Assembly: GCA_022564385.1 (NCBI GenBank)
Contig: JADFLN010000091.1
Coordinates: 1 to 5,725 of the forward strand
Length of the DNA: 5,725 nucleotides
Source of the DNA: Nitrososphaerota archaeon
Lineage (GTDB): Archaea; Thermoproteota; Nitrososphaeria; Nitrososphaerales; Nitrosopumilaceae
Reading direction: 5' to 3'
The position numbers were made by a program, and so were the translations under genes. A model generated the notes under the pieces. That model had not been told where the DNA came from and made no database searches. It was given only the letters and a program-made list of their open reading frames with translations. This document shows positions 1 through 5,725 of this stretch, piece after piece; within the stretch, counting starts at the first letter, position 1, and each line of letters opens with the position of its first letter.

Positions 1-325
1 ATAGCGTTATGAATAATGTGAACTGCGGCTCTAACTTTGATTGAACCAGTTAGTAAGTTAGAATCAAATTTACCAAAAACTTTCAGATCTGAATCTATAA
101 AATCTATTTTGTACACACTTTTAGCACATTCTTTCAAATCTTCAGTAAGATCAGTAAGTGGTGTTGGGTTAACAATCTTAGTTTCTTCTAGATGAGGAAC
201 TTTATTCCATATCTCTTGTTTAAAATGCTCAAGCAGAATGTTGTCAATGTTATTTTCTTCAGTCGCTTCCAATAATTTTTTTCCTCTGGAACATCATCTA
301 GTATAAGCTCATATAAAATATGCAA
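1..325 (-). CDS. Unrecognised protein, 3'-truncated by the window edge, with an apparent frameshift near its start
   Basis: I do not recognise this protein family. On the minus strand one frame is open from about 282 to the window edge without a stop. It reads KKLLEATEENNIDNILLEHF, continues with an acidic stretch, and ends near VRAAVHIIHNA at the edge. The upstream frame, opening after a TAG at 344-346, reads RRSQLHILYELILDDVPEE and looks equally protein-like. It is offset by one base, and the two frames meet in a run of seven A (plus-strand T7, 276-282). One extra A would join them as PEEKKLLEATEENN. Neither frame has an ATG near its beginning. The candidate starts are TTG at 323-325 (upstream frame) and TTG at 270-272 (downstream frame, no frameshift needed). 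Its 5' end lies only about 45 nt past the tRNA 3' end. It may be a frameshifted pseudogene, a homopolymer sequencing error, or a shorter intact gene starting at 272. No membrane segment or signal peptide is visible in the part seen. Confidence 0.5.
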
Positions 326-369
326 TTGGCTACGTCTGAAATCCTAGTTTTAGTTTTATGTTTAATGTG

Positions 370-484
370 TGCCGGGGGCGGGTTTCGAACCCGCGACCTC
401 CAGATTATGAGTATTGCCTTAGTTGGAGAACCGCTAGAGTTTACCAAGTGAACTGGCACTCTAACCAGGCTGAGCTACCCCGGC
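370..484 (-). tRNA. Elongator tRNA-Met (anticodon CAT), intron-containing
   Basis: The minus strand folds into a complete cloverleaf once a 40-nt intron is removed. The acceptor stem is GCCGGGG/CCCCGGC. The D arm has stem GCTC/GAGT (one G-U pair) and loop AGCCTGGTTA. The anticodon stem is CCAGA/TCTGG with loop CTCATAA, so the anticodon CAT lies at 407-409. The T arm is GCGGG-TTCGAAA-CCCGC, and the discriminator is A at 370. The mature length is 75 nt including the discriminator, before CCA addition. CCA is not encoded, since the discriminator is followed by CACATT. The G1-C72 pair and the absence of three consecutive G-C pairs next to the anticodon loop argue against initiator tRNA. The stem sequences match archaeal elongator tRNA-Met as I know it. 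A tRNA-Ile2 with a modified C34 is the main alternative for a CAT anticodon, but I think it less likely. Confidence 0.95.
413..452 (-). other. Non-canonical archaeal tRNA intron (40 nt, position 30/31)
   Basis: Unspliced, the anticodon stem lacks a proper position 31. Removing 40 nt restores CCAGA-CTCATAA-TCTGG. The precursor forms a textbook bulge-helix-bulge. The outer helix is GAG (459-461) with CTC (409-411). The 4-bp central helix is TGCC (455-458) with GGCA (415-418). The 3-nt bulges are AGT (452-454) and ATA (412-414), and an inner TTGG/CCAA stem closes the intron. Cutting after the second base of each bulge gives exactly the exon ends needed. The intron therefore lies between positions 30 and 31, inside the anticodon stem, rather than at the canonical 37/38. 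Introns at unusual sites are known in crenarchaeal and thaumarchaeal tRNAs, whose heteromeric splicing endonuclease tolerates such sites. Confidence 0.9.
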
Positions 485-507
485 ATGTATATGCATGAAA
501 AATTTGG

Positions 508-536
508 GAAATTAAATGATTCTAAAATATTTTAAA
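508..536 (-). promoter_or_regulatory. Possible promoter of tRNA-Met
   Basis: Two TATA-like stretches lie upstream of the tRNA on the minus strand: TTTAAAATATT at about 526-536, and ATTTAATTT at about 508-516. The nearer one would place initiation within a few bases of the tRNA 5' end at 484, and the farther one would leave a leader of about 20 nt. The whole spacer is very AT-rich, so such matches are easily found by chance and the choice is uncertain. The tRNA could also be co-transcribed from the topoisomerase gene. Confidence 0.3.
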
Positions 537-549
537 ATTTTATTTTAGA
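521..549 (-). terminator. Inverted repeat spanning the topoisomerase stop codon, possible transcript-end hairpin
   Basis: Plus-strand TCTAAAATA (521-529) and TATTTTAGA (541-549) are a perfect 9-bp inverted repeat separated by 11 nt. The repeat includes the last codons and the TAA stop of the topoisomerase gene (540-542). In the minus-strand transcript it could form an A/U-rich hairpin, followed by U-rich sequence. Archaeal termination mainly needs oligo-U tracts, so this is only a candidate, and the stem would be weak because it has few G-C pairs. Confidence 0.25.
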
Positions 550-2210
550 TTTTTCCACTTTATGTTTTCATTCTTTACCCAAAGGAATTTCTTTTGTAAT
601 GCAGATGTATACAATTTTTCCCATTCTACACCTACCTCCTCAGTCCATGCCTTGATAACACGCGGATCTATGTAATTTCTCAAAGATGTTCCAAGATTGT
701 AATCTTTGGTTGTTTCCGATAAATTAATTTGTAACTTTAACTTCTCTACTTTTTCTTTGTGTTTTTGCTTTTGTTTTTTGATTTGTTCATTTAGTGTCTT
801 GATTCTTTTCTCTTTACTCTTCTTTTGAGTTTCAGTTTTTGGCTCAGATGACTCTATCTTTTTGAGAATTTCTTGGGTTTTCTTTGAAGCTTGGTCTTTT
901 TCAGTATTTTTGAGAGTGTCTCTCTTCTTTTCTAATGATTGCTCAAATGTTTTTGGAATGGTTCTCTTATGATTACACATTTTGGCAGCTTCAAGATTTG
1001 CCATTTTAGCGTGGTATATCTTCTCATTTAGTGTCTTTCTCTTAATGTTATCATGTTCTACAAGATATTTTTTAACAACTGTTGTTGCAAGATATGTTCT
1101 AAACACTTTAGCAGTCAGTCCCTTTACAATGCTGGAATAGTATGCATTAACATGTCTTGAAGTAATGTCATCAAAAATTTCGTCTTTTGGTTTTTTCTTT
1201 TCAATGAGTTTCTTAAGATTTTCCTGAAATTGTTTGTCATGACCTTCTGCAACAACTGTTTCTTGCCATCTTACACAATCTTTTCCTAGAAAATCAAACT
1301 CGATTGTATTAGCGGTAATTTTGATATGTTCTTTTCTCAGAGTTGTAGCACCTACAGTGTCTGCTTCCTCTGGATCTTTTTCATCTCCTACTCTCATTGC
1401 AGTTCTATAAATCAAATAACATGCTGTAGCAATTCTACTAATTTTTGGATCATCACTTTTCATATCTTTTACAATCCTATCTTTTATTTTGTCAATTTCC
1501 TTTGCAAGTTTTACAGCTTTTTCGTACTTTGCTTTATCCCTATCTTGCTTCAACCCCGAAGAATCCGCAAGCCATACGTACTTTCTTTTTTGTGTAAGAA
1601 AATCCATCCAACTAGCTAGCCACATTGAATCTTTGTCATGAATTATTTCCCCCCATTTTCCTTCAGGTACTTTTGCTTCCTTTCCAAGGTTTAGTGTAAC
1701 ATCTTTTGCAGTAACACGTGGTTTCCATTTTCCTCGAATTGGATGTTCTCCTCTTCCAATGAATATTCCTGGTGGCTCTGCCATGTAATTTCCTACTTCG
1801 ACTTCTTTTCCATCCATGATGGCAATTCCATATTTTGTTTTCAACTTTTCTCGTACTTCTTTTCTTTTTACAGAAAGGGCTTTCTTTTCTTCTTTTGTCA
1901 TCATCTCCTTGAGATCTTTTTCCTTGTCAACTATTTTGTAAGCATTTGAAAAATCAATATCTTCATATGAAATTTTTTTAAATTTGGGATTTAGAGTTTT
2001 GGCAAAATCTACTGTAAAGTTTTTTTGAAAAACTCGGTCTTGAGCATATGGGGTATCTTTCTTTTTTGCCCATTGGTATATCATTTCTTCTTGGTTAAGA
2101 TTAAGTTCAACGTTTTCTCCTTTGATCTTTATCTTGATACCACGAATTTCATAATTTGGTGGAAATAAGATTCCATTATGTTGTAGCGTTTTCCATTTCA
2201 TTCTTTTCAC
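540..2210 (-). CDS. DNA topoisomerase IB (eukaryote-type)
   Basis: The enzyme relaxes positive and negative supercoils by nicking one strand through a 3'-phosphotyrosine intermediate, without ATP, acting on the chromosome. The 556-residue protein aligns from its first residues with the human TOP1 core: KWK at 5-7, EPPGIF at 145-150, GRG..HP at 152-157. The catalytic residues are Arg273 (AMRVGDEK), Lys310 (FLGKD), Arg371 (KVFRTY), His414 (MCNHKR) and Tyr513 (RNYIDPR). They match human R488, K532, R590, H632 and Y723 in order and with similar spacing. Residues about 425-500 are Lys/Glu-rich and likely form the coiled-coil linker between core and C-terminal domain. The long charged eukaryotic N-terminal domain is absent, as in other thaumarchaeal enzymes. 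The listed start is GTG at 2208-2210. An in-frame ATG at 2199-2201 would give 553 residues and keep every motif, and no Shine-Dalgarno sequence decides between them. The tRNA lies 55 nt downstream. Confidence 0.96.
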   Translation of the reverse strand: MKRMKWKTLQHNGILFPPNYEIRGIKIKIKGENVELNLNQEEMIYQWAKKKDTPYAQDRVFQKNFTVDFAKTLNPKFKKISYEDIDFSNAYKIVDKEKDLKEMMTKEEKKALSVKRKEVREKLKTKYGIAIMDGKEVEVGNYMAEPPGIFIGRGEHPIRGKWKPRVTAKDVTLNLGKEAKVPEGKWGEIIHDKDSMWLASWMDFLTQKRKYVWLADSSGLKQDRDKAKYEKAVKLAKEIDKIKDRIVKDMKSDDPKISRIATACYLIYRTAMRVGDEKDPEEADTVGATTLRKEHIKITANTIEFDFLGKDCVRWQETVVAEGHDKQFQENLKKLIEKKKPKDEIFDDITSRHVNAYYSSIVKGLTAKVFRTYLATTVVKKYLVEHDNIKRKTLNEKIYHAKMANLEAAKMCNHKRTIPKTFEQSLEKKRDTLKNTEKDQASKKTQEILKKIESSEPKTETQKKSKEKRIKTLNEQIKKQKQKHKEKVEKLKLQINLSETTKDYNLGTSLRNYIDPRVIKAWTEEVGVEWEKLYTSALQKKFLWVKNENIKWKNLK

Positions 2211-2239
2211 TTTAAAATTGTGGACTTTGACAAAAACTG

Positions 2240-2256
2240 TATTTTATGTGTATATC
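2240..2256 (-). promoter_or_regulatory. Possible TATA box for topoisomerase IB
   Basis: In the 68-nt spacer between the dehydrogenase stop and the topoisomerase start, the minus strand holds GATATAC (about 2250-2256) and ATAAAATA (about 2240-2247). Allowing the usual 25 or so bases to the start site, either would give a leader of roughly 0-25 nt before the GTG at 2210 or the ATG at 2201. A T5 run at 2232-2236 could help end the upstream transcript. The evidence is position and composition only. Confidence 0.35.
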
Positions 2257-2278
2257 AATTTAACGTACAAGTGTAATG

Positions 2279-3109
2279 TCACATTGGAAATAGCTCTTTA
2301 CTCATGTATTTCTCAAATTCTAGGTCTGTTTTCATCTTCTTTGCTTCTAAAAACATGACAGCATCAGTTCCTACAATATATCGTGGCAAAATCTCATCAT
2401 CATGAATTGCTTTTATTATGACATCGGCAACTTGTGATGGTGCAGTTCCCATTTCAACCATCATTTTAAGACCTGCAAGCATGTTATCCGTTAATGCTTT
2501 GTATTTAGGATCAATTTTTGATTCTGGAACTTTCATTGAATTGAAAAAGTTTGTTTTAATAACTCCTGGCTCAATTAAAGTAGTTTTAATTCCAAATTGA
2601 CCAAGCTCATATCTGAGACATTCACTTAATCCTTCCAATGCAAACTTTGTACTGATATAAGCTGGCGAAGCAGGTAATCCCATTCTACCAACAACAGAAC
2701 TAATGTTTACGATAATTCCAGAATTCTGTTTTCTCATAATTGGAGATACCTCTTGAATGATTCTTACAATACTAAAGAAATTGGTTTCAAACTGTTTTCT
2801 AAAATCATCAACTGATACATCTTCTGTACATCCAAATTGCCCATACCCTGCATTATTTACTAAAATATCTAATCTTCCTCCATCTGTAACTACTTTATTG
2901 ATTGCAGAAATTATTGATTCCTCTTTAGTGACATCTAATTCTATTACATCAATTGGGAGATTTTCTTTTTTTACTACGTATTCTAATTCTCCTGCTTTTT
3001 TAATATCTCTCATACTTGCAAAAGTGTGGTAGCCATCCCTTGCAAGTGCTAATGCAGTTTCTAATCCTACACCTGATGAACTACCTGTGACAAGAGCGAC
3101 TTTTTTCAC
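2279..3109 (-). CDS. Short-chain dehydrogenase/reductase (classical SDR, 17-beta-HSD-like)
   Basis: This is a probable cytosolic NAD(P)(H)-dependent oxidoreductase acting on an alcohol or carbonyl group; the substrate cannot be told from sequence. The 276-residue, single-domain Rossmann protein has the classical SDR motifs. These are the nucleotide-binding TGSSSGVG at 8-15, NNAG at 85-88, the structural Asn110, the catalytic Ser138 in NISS, Tyr151 and Lys155 in YISTK, and IEPG at 179-182. Arg34 follows the second strand (SMRD), which suggests a preference for NADP(H). The late segment PRYIVGTDA at 242-250 resembles the C-terminal part of 17-beta-HSD-like SDRs. These family names reflect fold and not steroid chemistry. 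The start is GTG at 3107-3109: a TAG lies in frame shortly upstream and no in-frame ATG falls between. The helicase stop is 42 nt upstream and the topoisomerase start 68 nt downstream. I see no functional tie to either neighbour. Confidence 0.93.
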   Translation of the reverse strand: MKKVALVTGSSSGVGLETALALARDGYHTFASMRDIKKAGELEYVVKKENLPIDVIELDVTKEESIISAINKVVTDGGRLDILVNNAGYGQFGCTEDVSVDDFRKQFETNFFSIVRIIQEVSPIMRKQNSGIIVNISSVVGRMGLPASPAYISTKFALEGLSECLRYELGQFGIKTTLIEPGVIKTNFFNSMKVPESKIDPKYKALTDNMLAGLKMMVEMGTAPSQVADVIIKAIHDDEILPRYIVGTDAVMFLEAKKMKTDLEFEKYMSKELFPM

Positions 3110-3128
3110 ATTTGTACTAGGTTTTTGC

Positions 3129-3138
3129 TATATTTATC
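3129..3138 (-). promoter_or_regulatory. Probable TATA box for the SDR gene
   Basis: The minus strand reads GATAAATATA in the 42-nt gap after the helicase stop. Its centre is about 24-25 nt upstream of the GTG start at 3109, close to the usual distance from TATA box to initiation in Archaea. This implies a leaderless or near-leaderless mRNA, which fits the absence of any GGAGG-like site before the GTG. It also suggests the gene is not solely dependent on read-through from the helicase. Confidence 0.45.
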
Positions 3139-3151
3139 CCATCTTGATTTG

Positions 3152-5662
3152 TCATACTAATGGTCTATCTCCTTCAGTGGGTTCAATCAGCTCTGTTTTC
3201 TCTCCTTTACTAATTCTCTCTAGAATCTCTAATGCAGAATATTTGTGCAAGTATTCGTTGTTGTTTCCACATCTATATGAGAACGTGCATCTGGGACACC
3301 CAGATTCGTTTTCACATGGACATTCCTTTACTATATGCATACTTCTCTCAAGGGCTTTCTCAAATCTATCATACAGTGCCTTGCTGGCTCCACTTCCACC
3401 AATTGCCCCATCATAGATGAAAATCAAGCCTGAAGTACCTAATGATATGCCTCCCAAGTCTTGAGATACTCCTCCTGTGATCATATTACTACCCTCAATT
3501 ACAACATGTTCTGTTGCATGATATCCACTGGCTTCAGTATAGTCCTCATCTTCTGATTTTTCAATAACTTTGAGAGGTCTTGGTGCATGAAAAACAATTC
3601 CCTTGGTAACAAAATCATACTCTAGTGGGGTTTCAAGTAGAACTTTTTCTCCTTGGGTAATATCTTGTCCTAGTTCTATGTTGACATAACCATAAACTTT
3701 CTTTTGAATGTGCAATTTACAAAATGCTACTTCAATACCATTTGCTTTTCTTTTCTCAAAAATAGTTTCAATTGTTGGCCACTCTTCTGTAAGTGACTTT
3801 GTATAATATGGATAATCTTTTGGAATTCTTTCTAGTTTAGCATAATTCTTTTTTGGATAATCAAATTCTTTTACTCTATAACGAATACCTGCCAAAAAAT
3901 AGATTGCATCTTTATGTAATTCTTCTAATGCAATCGGTAGTATTCTATCTCCAACCTTTCTATCATTTAGGAAAATATCAATTGACTTTCCAATTCCTCT
4001 AATACTATAATTATTTAATATGGAATTAATTTTGTCAAGATTTGGAATAATTCTGTTGTTAAAGAGCAGAAGATTTTCTTTGATTATATGCTGCTCTATT
4101 ACTTCCTGATGTTCTTTTAGTTCATGTTTAGAAATTGGTTTGTCACATGCCATTGCTAAAACTTGAAATTCTTCTACAAATGGATTCTTTGGGTCAATGT
4201 ATATTTTTTCAATGTCCTCAAAATAATCATCAGGATGATTTTTGTAGTATTGTGAAATAGGATCATTCCCCAATACCAAAAATGCATACCCTCTCTGTCC
4301 TTTTCTTGCCGCTCTTCCAATTCTTTGAATTAGTCTGTTTACTGGAATGGTGGATGATATGACGCAATCAACATTGCCTACATCAATCCCTAATTCAAGC
4401 GTGGGTGTGCATGAAATTGCCTGTAAACTATCTTCTTTGAACTGTTTTTCTACTGCCATTCTATAATTTGCCATCAAACCTGCCCTGTGAACTTTGATGT
4501 TGACTTTTTGTTTTTTTGCTTGTATTGCTAATAACTCAGAGTTTAGATGCGAGTTGTTAAACACCATTGTCTTGTGATTTTTTTCAGTTAATTTCTTTGT
4601 CAGTTCTACCATTAATGCTCTTTGAGTTCTAAGAGATGGAAATAACATAACAAAATCTGTCTGACCCTTTTTTCCTGAACCATGAATGATTTGCATTTTT
4701 TCTCCAAACAACTGCTGACAAAATTCTTTTGCATCATCAAGTGTAGCTGATGCTGCAACAAATTGTAATTTGTTACTACAAATTCTCTTGAGTCGTTTTA
4801 TGATATAGTGAACGTTTGAACCAAAAATTCCAGAATAGATGTGTGCTTCATCTACTACAAGAACTCTTGTCGATGACAATAATGTTGAAAATTTTGTCTG
4901 ATGGCAAAGATGATAATGTAAAATATCAAAATTTGTAATTAGAATGTGGGGTGGGTTCTCAATAATCTCTCTTCTTTCGATTAGTTTTGTGTCTCCATCA
5001 AAAACCTTGACCTTAATTCCAATTTTTTCTACAAATTTCTGAATTTTTGGATATTGATCTCGAGATAATGCTTTTGTAGGATATACAAAAATTGCAAATA
5101 CATTTCCATCATTTCCGTCTTTTTTTATTTTTTCAATTACTGGAATTAAAAATGCCTCAGTTTTTCCTGATGCAGTAGGTGCCTCAATTACAACATTTTC
5201 TCCAAAGATAATTTCTTGAATTGCCTCTTCTTGAAATTTGTAAAATTGTTCTATCTTTAGTTCCTTTAGATGATCAGAAATGGATTCATCTAGTCCCAAC
5301 TCTTCAACTTTACAGCCCATTTTAGGCTCAGGATTCTTCAAAACCTTGTATTCTGAGATATAATCTTTTTTTGAAAATAGAATTTCTTTTGTAATTTTAT
5401 CTGGATTGTTTTTACCAATCATTTCTTTTATTTCATTTTCTGCTCTGACAATTCCTTCATTTTTTAGTTTTTCTGAGAGTCCTTTTTCTGTAACTAAACC
5501 TTGATCAAACCTTGAAAGAAATTCAAGAAATACCTCATCAACATTTTTTGAAAATTCTAATAGATCTTCAATACCACATTTTCTACAAGAGACATGCATT
5601 TTTTTGTTGAATGTTTTTTGAATCTCTATTTTTGCCTTACATTTTGGACATGAGAATTTCAA
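3152..5662 (-). CDS. Superfamily 2 DEAH-type helicase with N-terminal zinc ribbon and C-terminal DUF1998-like cysteine cluster (COG1205, MrfA/YprA-Hrq1 group)
   Basis: This is a predicted ATP-dependent 3'-5' DNA helicase or translocase. Relatives (Bacillus MrfA, fungal Hrq1) act in repair of crosslinked DNA, and that role is inferred here. The 836 residues show, in order: a C4 zinc ribbon (Cys5, Cys8, Cys26, Cys29); a helical, possibly winged-helix segment at about 40-110; Walker A APTASGKT at 161-168; motif Ia YPTKALSRDQ at 194-203; DEAH at 271-274; SAT at 305-307; motif V TPTLELGIDVG at 419-429; motif VI QRIGRAARKG at 446-455. The C-terminal module has HATEH at 715-719, DGAIGGSG at 751-758, and Cys781, Cys783, Cys789, Cys792 and Cys798. 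The start is TTG at 5660-5662. It is preferred because the first internal Met (residue 22) would remove half the zinc ribbon, and a TAA in frame upstream leaves no ATG. No MrfB-like nuclease gene is seen; an upstream neighbour would lie outside the window. A general Lhr/Ski2-type label fits less well because of the C-terminal cluster. Confidence 0.93.
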   Translation of the reverse strand: MKFSCPKCKAKIEIQKTFNKKMHVSCRKCGIEDLLEFSKNVDEVFLEFLSRFDQGLVTEKGLSEKLKNEGIVRAENEIKEMIGKNNPDKITKEILFSKKDYISEYKVLKNPEPKMGCKVEELGLDESISDHLKELKIEQFYKFQEEAIQEIIFGENVVIEAPTASGKTEAFLIPVIEKIKKDGNDGNVFAIFVYPTKALSRDQYPKIQKFVEKIGIKVKVFDGDTKLIERREIIENPPHILITNFDILHYHLCHQTKFSTLLSSTRVLVVDEAHIYSGIFGSNVHYIIKRLKRICSNKLQFVAASATLDDAKEFCQQLFGEKMQIIHGSGKKGQTDFVMLFPSLRTQRALMVELTKKLTEKNHKTMVFNNSHLNSELLAIQAKKQKVNIKVHRAGLMANYRMAVEKQFKEDSLQAISCTPTLELGIDVGNVDCVISSTIPVNRLIQRIGRAARKGQRGYAFLVLGNDPISQYYKNHPDDYFEDIEKIYIDPKNPFVEEFQVLAMACDKPISKHELKEHQEVIEQHIIKENLLLFNNRIIPNLDKINSILNNYSIRGIGKSIDIFLNDRKVGDRILPIALEELHKDAIYFLAGIRYRVKEFDYPKKNYAKLERIPKDYPYYTKSLTEEWPTIETIFEKRKANGIEVAFCKLHIQKKVYGYVNIELGQDITQGEKVLLETPLEYDFVTKGIVFHAPRPLKVIEKSEDEDYTEASGYHATEHVVIEGSNMITGGVSQDLGGISLGTSGLIFIYDGAIGGSGASKALYDRFEKALERSMHIVKECPCENESGCPRCTFSYRCGNNNEYLHKYSALEILERISKGEKTELIEPTEGDRPLV

Positions 5663-5705
5663 GATATATCTGATAAGAAATGATTGTGATTTATTGTTTA
5701 ATTGG

Positions 5706-5715
5706 TATATTTATT
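5706..5715 (-). promoter_or_regulatory. Probable TATA box for the helicase gene
   Basis: The minus strand reads AATAAATATA about 44-53 nt upstream of the TTG start. Initiation some 25 nt further on would give a leader of about 20 nt. The leader shows no Shine-Dalgarno-like purine tract (it reads TTATCAGATATATC just before TTG). The in-frame TAA that closes the upstream reading frame lies within this box. Confidence 0.4.
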
Positions 5716-5725
5716 CTATTATGGA

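Noticed and set aside
1..370. tRNA 3' end as an attachment site for an integrated element, with the damaged gene as its edge
   Set aside because: No integrase, no second copy of the tRNA 3' sequence and no composition break are visible in the window. Archaeal tRNA genes often border variable DNA, but nothing here shows integration.
370..484. Initiator tRNA-Met
   Set aside because: The G1-C72 acceptor pair and the CCAGA/TCTGG anticodon stem lack the initiator hallmarks (A1-U72 and three G-C pairs next to the loop).
1326..1949. Plus-strand open frames at 1326-1619 and 1743-1949
   Set aside because: They are antisense to topoisomerase IB, and their Phe/Ser/Cys-rich products are typical of the reverse of Lys/Glu-rich coding sequence. 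The opposite frame carries unmistakable family motifs throughout.
2418..3032. Plus-strand open frames at 2418-2600 and 2757-3032
   Set aside because: They are antisense shadows of the dehydrogenase, whose motifs span the same bases. Neither has a recognisable domain or a clear promoter.
3087..3420. Overlapping plus-strand open frames at 3087-3416 and 3232-3420
   Set aside because: They lie opposite the helicase C-terminal cysteine cluster, which is strongly family-like. Two mutually overlapping antisense frames with no domain signal are best read as by-products.
2279..5662. Helicase-dehydrogenase-topoisomerase as a new DNA-repair or defence operon
   Set aside because: The genes share a strand, but gaps of 42 and 68 nt each hold a TATA-like box and the dehydrogenase is a generic metabolic enzyme. 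No nuclease, methylase or sensor gene is present, so co-orientation alone does not support a system.

Overview
This AT-rich window looks like the chromosome of an ammonia-oxidising thaumarchaeon (Nitrosopumilus-like). The assignment rests on three things. First, there is a eukaryote-type DNA topoisomerase IB that lacks the eukaryotic N-terminal domain, an enzyme that within Archaea is characteristic of Thaumarchaeota and their close relatives. Second, there is a tRNA with an archaeal bulge-helix-bulge intron at a non-canonical position and no encoded CCA. Third, the genes are preceded by TATA-like boxes rather than Shine-Dalgarno sequences. The genus is an inference, not something read directly.

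All convincing genes lie on the minus strand, so transcription runs from high to low coordinates. In that order they are: (1) 5662-3152, an 836-residue superfamily 2 helicase of the COG1205/MrfA(YprA)/Hrq1-like group, with an N-terminal zinc ribbon and a C-terminal DUF1998-type cysteine cluster; (2) 3109-2279, a classical short-chain dehydrogenase/reductase resembling the 17-beta-HSD-like subgroup; (3) 2210-540, topoisomerase IB with all five catalytic residues present; (4) 484-370, elongator tRNA-Met(CAT) with a 40-nt intron; (5) 325-1, an unrecognised gene that runs off the window and shows an apparent one-base frameshift in an A7 run near its 5' end.

The spacers are short: 63+ nt before the helicase, 42 nt between helicase and dehydrogenase, 68 nt between dehydrogenase and topoisomerase, 55 nt between topoisomerase and tRNA. 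Most carry a TATA-like box about 20-45 nt upstream of the start, so the genes probably have separate promoters with leaderless or very short-leader mRNAs rather than forming one operon. All three complete proteins open with GTG or TTG.

The helicase and topoisomerase both act on DNA (probable repair and supercoil relaxation, respectively). The dehydrogenase has no evident functional link to either. I see no mobile element, CRISPR array, toxin-antitoxin pair or defence cassette. The window reads as ordinary core chromosome. The points of interest are the tRNA intron, the frameshifted partial gene, the conserved drug-contact residues in the topoisomerase and the domain layout of the helicase.
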